From the NCBI GenBank assembly GCA_016717655.1, contig JADKFC010000021.1, forward strand, positions 1 to 28,996: 28,996 nt of DNA. The letters run 5' to 3'. This stretch comes from Saprospiraceae bacterium. GTDB lineage: Bacteria > Bacteroidota > Bacteroidia > Chitinophagales > Saprospiraceae. Every line of letters starts with the position of its first letter. The stretch's first letter is position 1. The notes beneath the pieces are model-generated. The model saw nothing but the letters and a program-made list of their open reading frames with translations. It did no database searches and was not told the DNA's origin. A program made the position numbers and the translations under genes. Shown one piece after another: positions 26,430-28,996 of the stretch.

Positions 26430-28124
26430 GTGAAAGGCCTGGATTCCGGGGGGAAGAAATTTTATGAGTGGTGTAAAATCATTGGAAAGAAGCCCATTAC
26501 CGCGCTTTGGTTGCTTTTTCCGATTGTGAATATTTTCACTTTTGTGGGTATGGCAGTAGATCTGGCCAGATCATTTGGCAGAACCTCCTTTTTAGACAGC
26601 GCCCTTTCTGTGATTTATGCCCCAGCTATGTTTTTTTGGATTGCCAATGATAAAAATGCAAGCTATAAAGGCCCTGTTCTGATGCAGGAAGCCGATTTTC
26701 ACCACAAGTTGGCGGAAGCGAAAAAATCGGGTGATACCTATCAACTCAATAACCTGCTGAAACAAAATCCTTATCAAAAATCAGCTTTAAGAGAATGGGT
26801 TGAATCCATCGTTTTTGCGGTTTTTGCTGCTGCTTTTATTAGAATGTTTTTAATCGAAGCTTATGTCATCCCAACTTCTTCAATGGAAGGTAGTTTGAAT
26901 GTAGGCGACTACCTTTTTGTGTCAAAGGCCCACTATGGTATTCGTACACCCATGACAATAGCCATGTTCCCATTGTTGCACAATACCATTCCGGTACTTG
27001 GTTCTGAATCTTATCTAAAAAAACCAAGTCTTAATTATCATAGATTGCCGGCCCTTGAAAAAATAGAAGTTGGAAAACCGATTGTATTTAACTGGCCAGT
27101 GGGAGACAGTGTATATATGACCTCTTCCCGTTCGTATTTTATCGGACAGGTTCAGGATGCCATTGCTGCCGGCGATGTAGAACTGGCTAAAAAAGTAAGA
27201 GACGGAGATCTCAGGGTGAGACCCGTTGATAAAAAAGACCATTACATCAAAAGATGTGTTGCTGTTGCGGGAGATACACTGGAAGTAAGAAATCGCCAAA
27301 TATTTTTAAATGGCAAGCCTGTTAAAAATCCTGCCAATATCCAATACAGGTATTTTGTTAGAACCTCTCCTAATTTTAGCGTAAATCCTAAAAAATTTAC
27401 CGACTGGGGCATCTCTCAGGAGGACATTGCCAGCTTTGAGGTCATCTATCTGGATTCAATTCAATTATCCACTTTACAAAAAGCAGCACCCGGGGTTACT
27501 TTTGAATATTTGGAAAATCAACCGGAAACCAGTGCTGCAGATAAAGCATACAGGATACTCAACGTTACCAATGTCAATGCGCTCGTTCAAACTTTGGAGA
27601 CTACCAGTCTGCGCAATAAGGTAGGTACGATGTATGTATTTACACTCAATGCCGAACAAATTGAAAAATTGAAGGCCTACGACAAGGCAGTTGCTGTATC
27701 ATTTATGAGCAACGAAAACAATGGAGACCGTCTTTTTCCTTTTGATAAAAAACACTACAACTGGTCCGTAGATAATTATGGTCCCATCTGGATACCCAAA
27801 GAAGGAGTTACAATTACCATTGATACTTCAAACATTAATCTTTACAAACGTATTATTGGTGTTTATGAAAACAATCAACTGGAGGTAAAAAACGGTCAGA
27901 TTGTAATCAATGGTAAGGCCACAACAAGTTATACGTTCAAACAAAACTATTATTGGGCCATGGGAGACAATCGCCACAACTCGGAAGATAGCAGGATGTG
28001 GGGCTTTGTACCTGAAGACCATATTGTTGGAAAACCACTCTTCATCTGGTTTTCTACCAAAGAAGGCTCAATGGCAAAAGGCATCAATTGGAATCGTATC
28101 TTCAAATCAGCTTCTGTAGACTGA
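26430..28124 (+). CDS. lepB: Signal peptidase I with long insertion; N-terminus disrupted
   Basis: Inner-membrane serine protease that removes signal peptides. A 564-residue frame from GTG, longer than E. coli LepB (324) as usual in Bacteroidota. Membrane segments near 22-45 and 127-146, then catalytic Ser151 in IPTSSMEGSL, catalytic Lys274 in YIKRCVAVAGD, and box E GDNRHNSEDSRMWGFVPEDH near residue 520. About 200 extra residues lie between the Lys box and box E. The GTG is probably not the true start: reading KAWIPG in the next frame and adding one G to the G run at 26448-26453 gives KAWIPGGKKFYEWCKIIG, the family's conserved cytoplasmic loop, so the first membrane helix should lie upstream, inside the disrupted stretch. 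The gene is normally essential, which argues for sequence errors. Confidence 0.92.
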   Translation: MKGLDSGGKKFYEWCKIIGKKPITALWLLFPIVNIFTFVGMAVDLARSFGRTSFLDSALSVIYAPAMFFWIANDKNASYKGPVLMQEADFHHKLAEAKKSGDTYQLNNLLKQNPYQKSALREWVESIVFAVFAAAFIRMFLIEAYVIPTSSMEGSLNVGDYLFVSKAHYGIRTPMTIAMFPLLHNTIPVLGSESYLKKPSLNYHRLPALEKIEVGKPIVFNWPVGDSVYMTSSRSYFIGQVQDAIAAGDVELAKKVRDGDLRVRPVDKKDHYIKRCVAVAGDTLEVRNRQIFLNGKPVKNPANIQYRYFVRTSPNFSVNPKKFTDWGISQEDIASFEVIYLDSIQLSTLQKAAPGVTFEYLENQPETSAADKAYRILNVTNVNALVQTLETTSLRNKVGTMYVFTLNAEQIEKLKAYDKAVAVSFMSNENNGDRLFPFDKKHYNWSVDNYGPIWIPKEGVTITIDTSNINLYKRIIGVYENNQLEVKNGQIVINGKATTSYTFKQNYYWAMGDNRHNSEDSRMWGFVPEDHIVGKPLFIWFSTKEGSMAKGINWNRIFKSASVD

Positions 28125-28133
28125 TTGTAGGTT

Positions 28134-28996
28134 ATGGTCCTCACACCGGGTACAACGCTTGACAACGGATTCAGCTTAGAAGCGTATTCGCCTTCGTTTC
28201 TCTTTGTCAACCGACACTTTAATACCATGTATCCTTATGCGATGCGGAATAATCCAATTCCGGTTTACCAGCGTGAAAGGTGGGAAACAGATGATGGCGA
28301 TTTTTTTGATCTCGACTTTATAAAAATGGGGTCTAAATCTATAGTAATATTATTACATGGCTTAGAAGGTTCGTCGTCATCACAATACATTCTGGGCATG
28401 GCAAATGCTCTATCTACTTTTCCTATTGATATTTGTGCCGTTAACCACCGAAGCTGCAGCGGTGAGCTCAACCGTACCCTTGGCTTTTACCACAGTGGCT
28501 ATACCAAAGACCTGGCTTATATAGTTGCAGAATTGAGTAAAAAATACGAGGCAGTGAGCGCAGTAGGGTATAGCCTGGGGGGTAATATGCTCTTAAAATA
28601 CCTTGGTACCACCAATGTTCCTTCTCAATTTAAAACTGGGGTAGCCCTATCTGTACCAGCCCATTTATCAAGCAGCGCTGTCCGCCTCAATCATTGGACC
28701 AATAGACCCTATGCAGTTCAGTTTCTGAAAACCTTAAACAAAAAAGCAGTTGCCAAAGCCAAACAGTTTCCTGCTATCCTCGATTATAAAAAATTTCAAA
28801 ACATCTCTACCCTCTACGAATTCGACAATAAGGTAACAGCCCCCTTCACGGTTTTGCAGATGCAGAAGATTATTATGCCCAATCTTCATCCGCTCAATTT
28901 CTCCACAAGATCAAAGTACCTTCCCTCCTCATCAATGCGTCTGATGATTCTTTCTTGGCCCCTCCCTGCTTTCCATTTGAGGTAGCACACAACAAT
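28134..28996 (+). CDS. YheT-type alpha/beta hydrolase, partial and frameshifted
   Basis: Cytoplasmic alpha/beta-hydrolase of the YheT/ABHD1-3 group (role unsettled; esterase-like). Typical features: PVYQRERWETDDGDFFDLDF, oxyanion region LLHGLEGSSSSQY, VNHRSCSGELNR, and nucleophile Ser in VGYSLGGNMLLKYLG. The frame continues only as far as TAPF; after that the correct protein (ADAEDYYAQSSSAQFL, then VPSLLINASDDSFLAP with the catalytic Asp) is in another frame. One extra G at 28850-28851 restores it. The gene runs off the right edge before the catalytic His. Starts 9 nt after lepB, so probably the same transcript. The N-terminal dozen residues are not family-like and the start is uncertain. Confidence 0.85.

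Overview
The window looks like a chromosomal segment of a member of the Bacteroidota, possibly of the Saprospiria/Chitinophagia type. Reasons: a SusC/SusD outer-membrane pair, promoters of the Bacteroidota TAnnTTTG type, a long signal peptidase I with a large insertion, and a small zinc-ribbon/helix-hairpin-helix protein of a kind common in this phylum. The lineage is inferred from gene content only.

Layout. 1-6744 (minus strand): a polysaccharide-utilisation-like locus reading susC, susD, then a large secreted protein that runs off the left edge. Upstream and divergent is an AraC-type regulator (6965-7951); between them lie two 31-bp direct repeats exactly 63 bp apart, probably its operators. 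7953-8631: a lone IS3-OrfA-like transposase gene bracketed by G/C-skewed heptanucleotide repeats. 8633-10240 (minus): malic enzyme. 10650-16655 (plus): a Crp/Fnr-family regulator, a third heptamer array of about 370 bp, then a tight operon paaA-paaB-paaC-paaD-hmgA-hppD for oxygen-dependent breakdown of phenylacetate and of tyrosine/homogentisate, closed by a strong hairpin terminator. A perfect Crp-type palindrome sits just upstream of the paaA promoter, and the regulator carries the Crp-type recognition helix, so the two probably work together. 16793-18276: a U32-family (TrhP-like) protein translationally coupled to a small ferredoxin. 18280-20866 (minus): an overlapping three-gene set of unknown purpose (lipoprotein, TPR protein, S41-like peptidase). 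20937-25500 (minus): zinc-ribbon/HhH protein, methionine aminopeptidase, PepSY membrane protein, RecQ helicase and SSB. 25756-28996 (plus): a broken secreted-protein gene, signal peptidase I, and a YheT-type hydrolase that runs off the right edge.

A caution for every reader: at least six otherwise normal genes (secreted protein, susC three times, recQ, lepB, the YheT-type hydrolase) are interrupted by single frame shifts, nearly all explained by one missing base in a homopolymer. This looks more like consensus error than biology, so those genes are annotated as CDS across the break. The 25756-26429 stretch is much more disrupted and may be a true remnant or a badly resolved region.

The most interesting structure is the set of three heptamer arrays (7953-7984, 8488-8631, 11367-11745). 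They share a 7-nt period and a G run in each unit on one strand although their sequences differ, and one separates the Crp-like regulator gene from the catabolic operon it probably controls.
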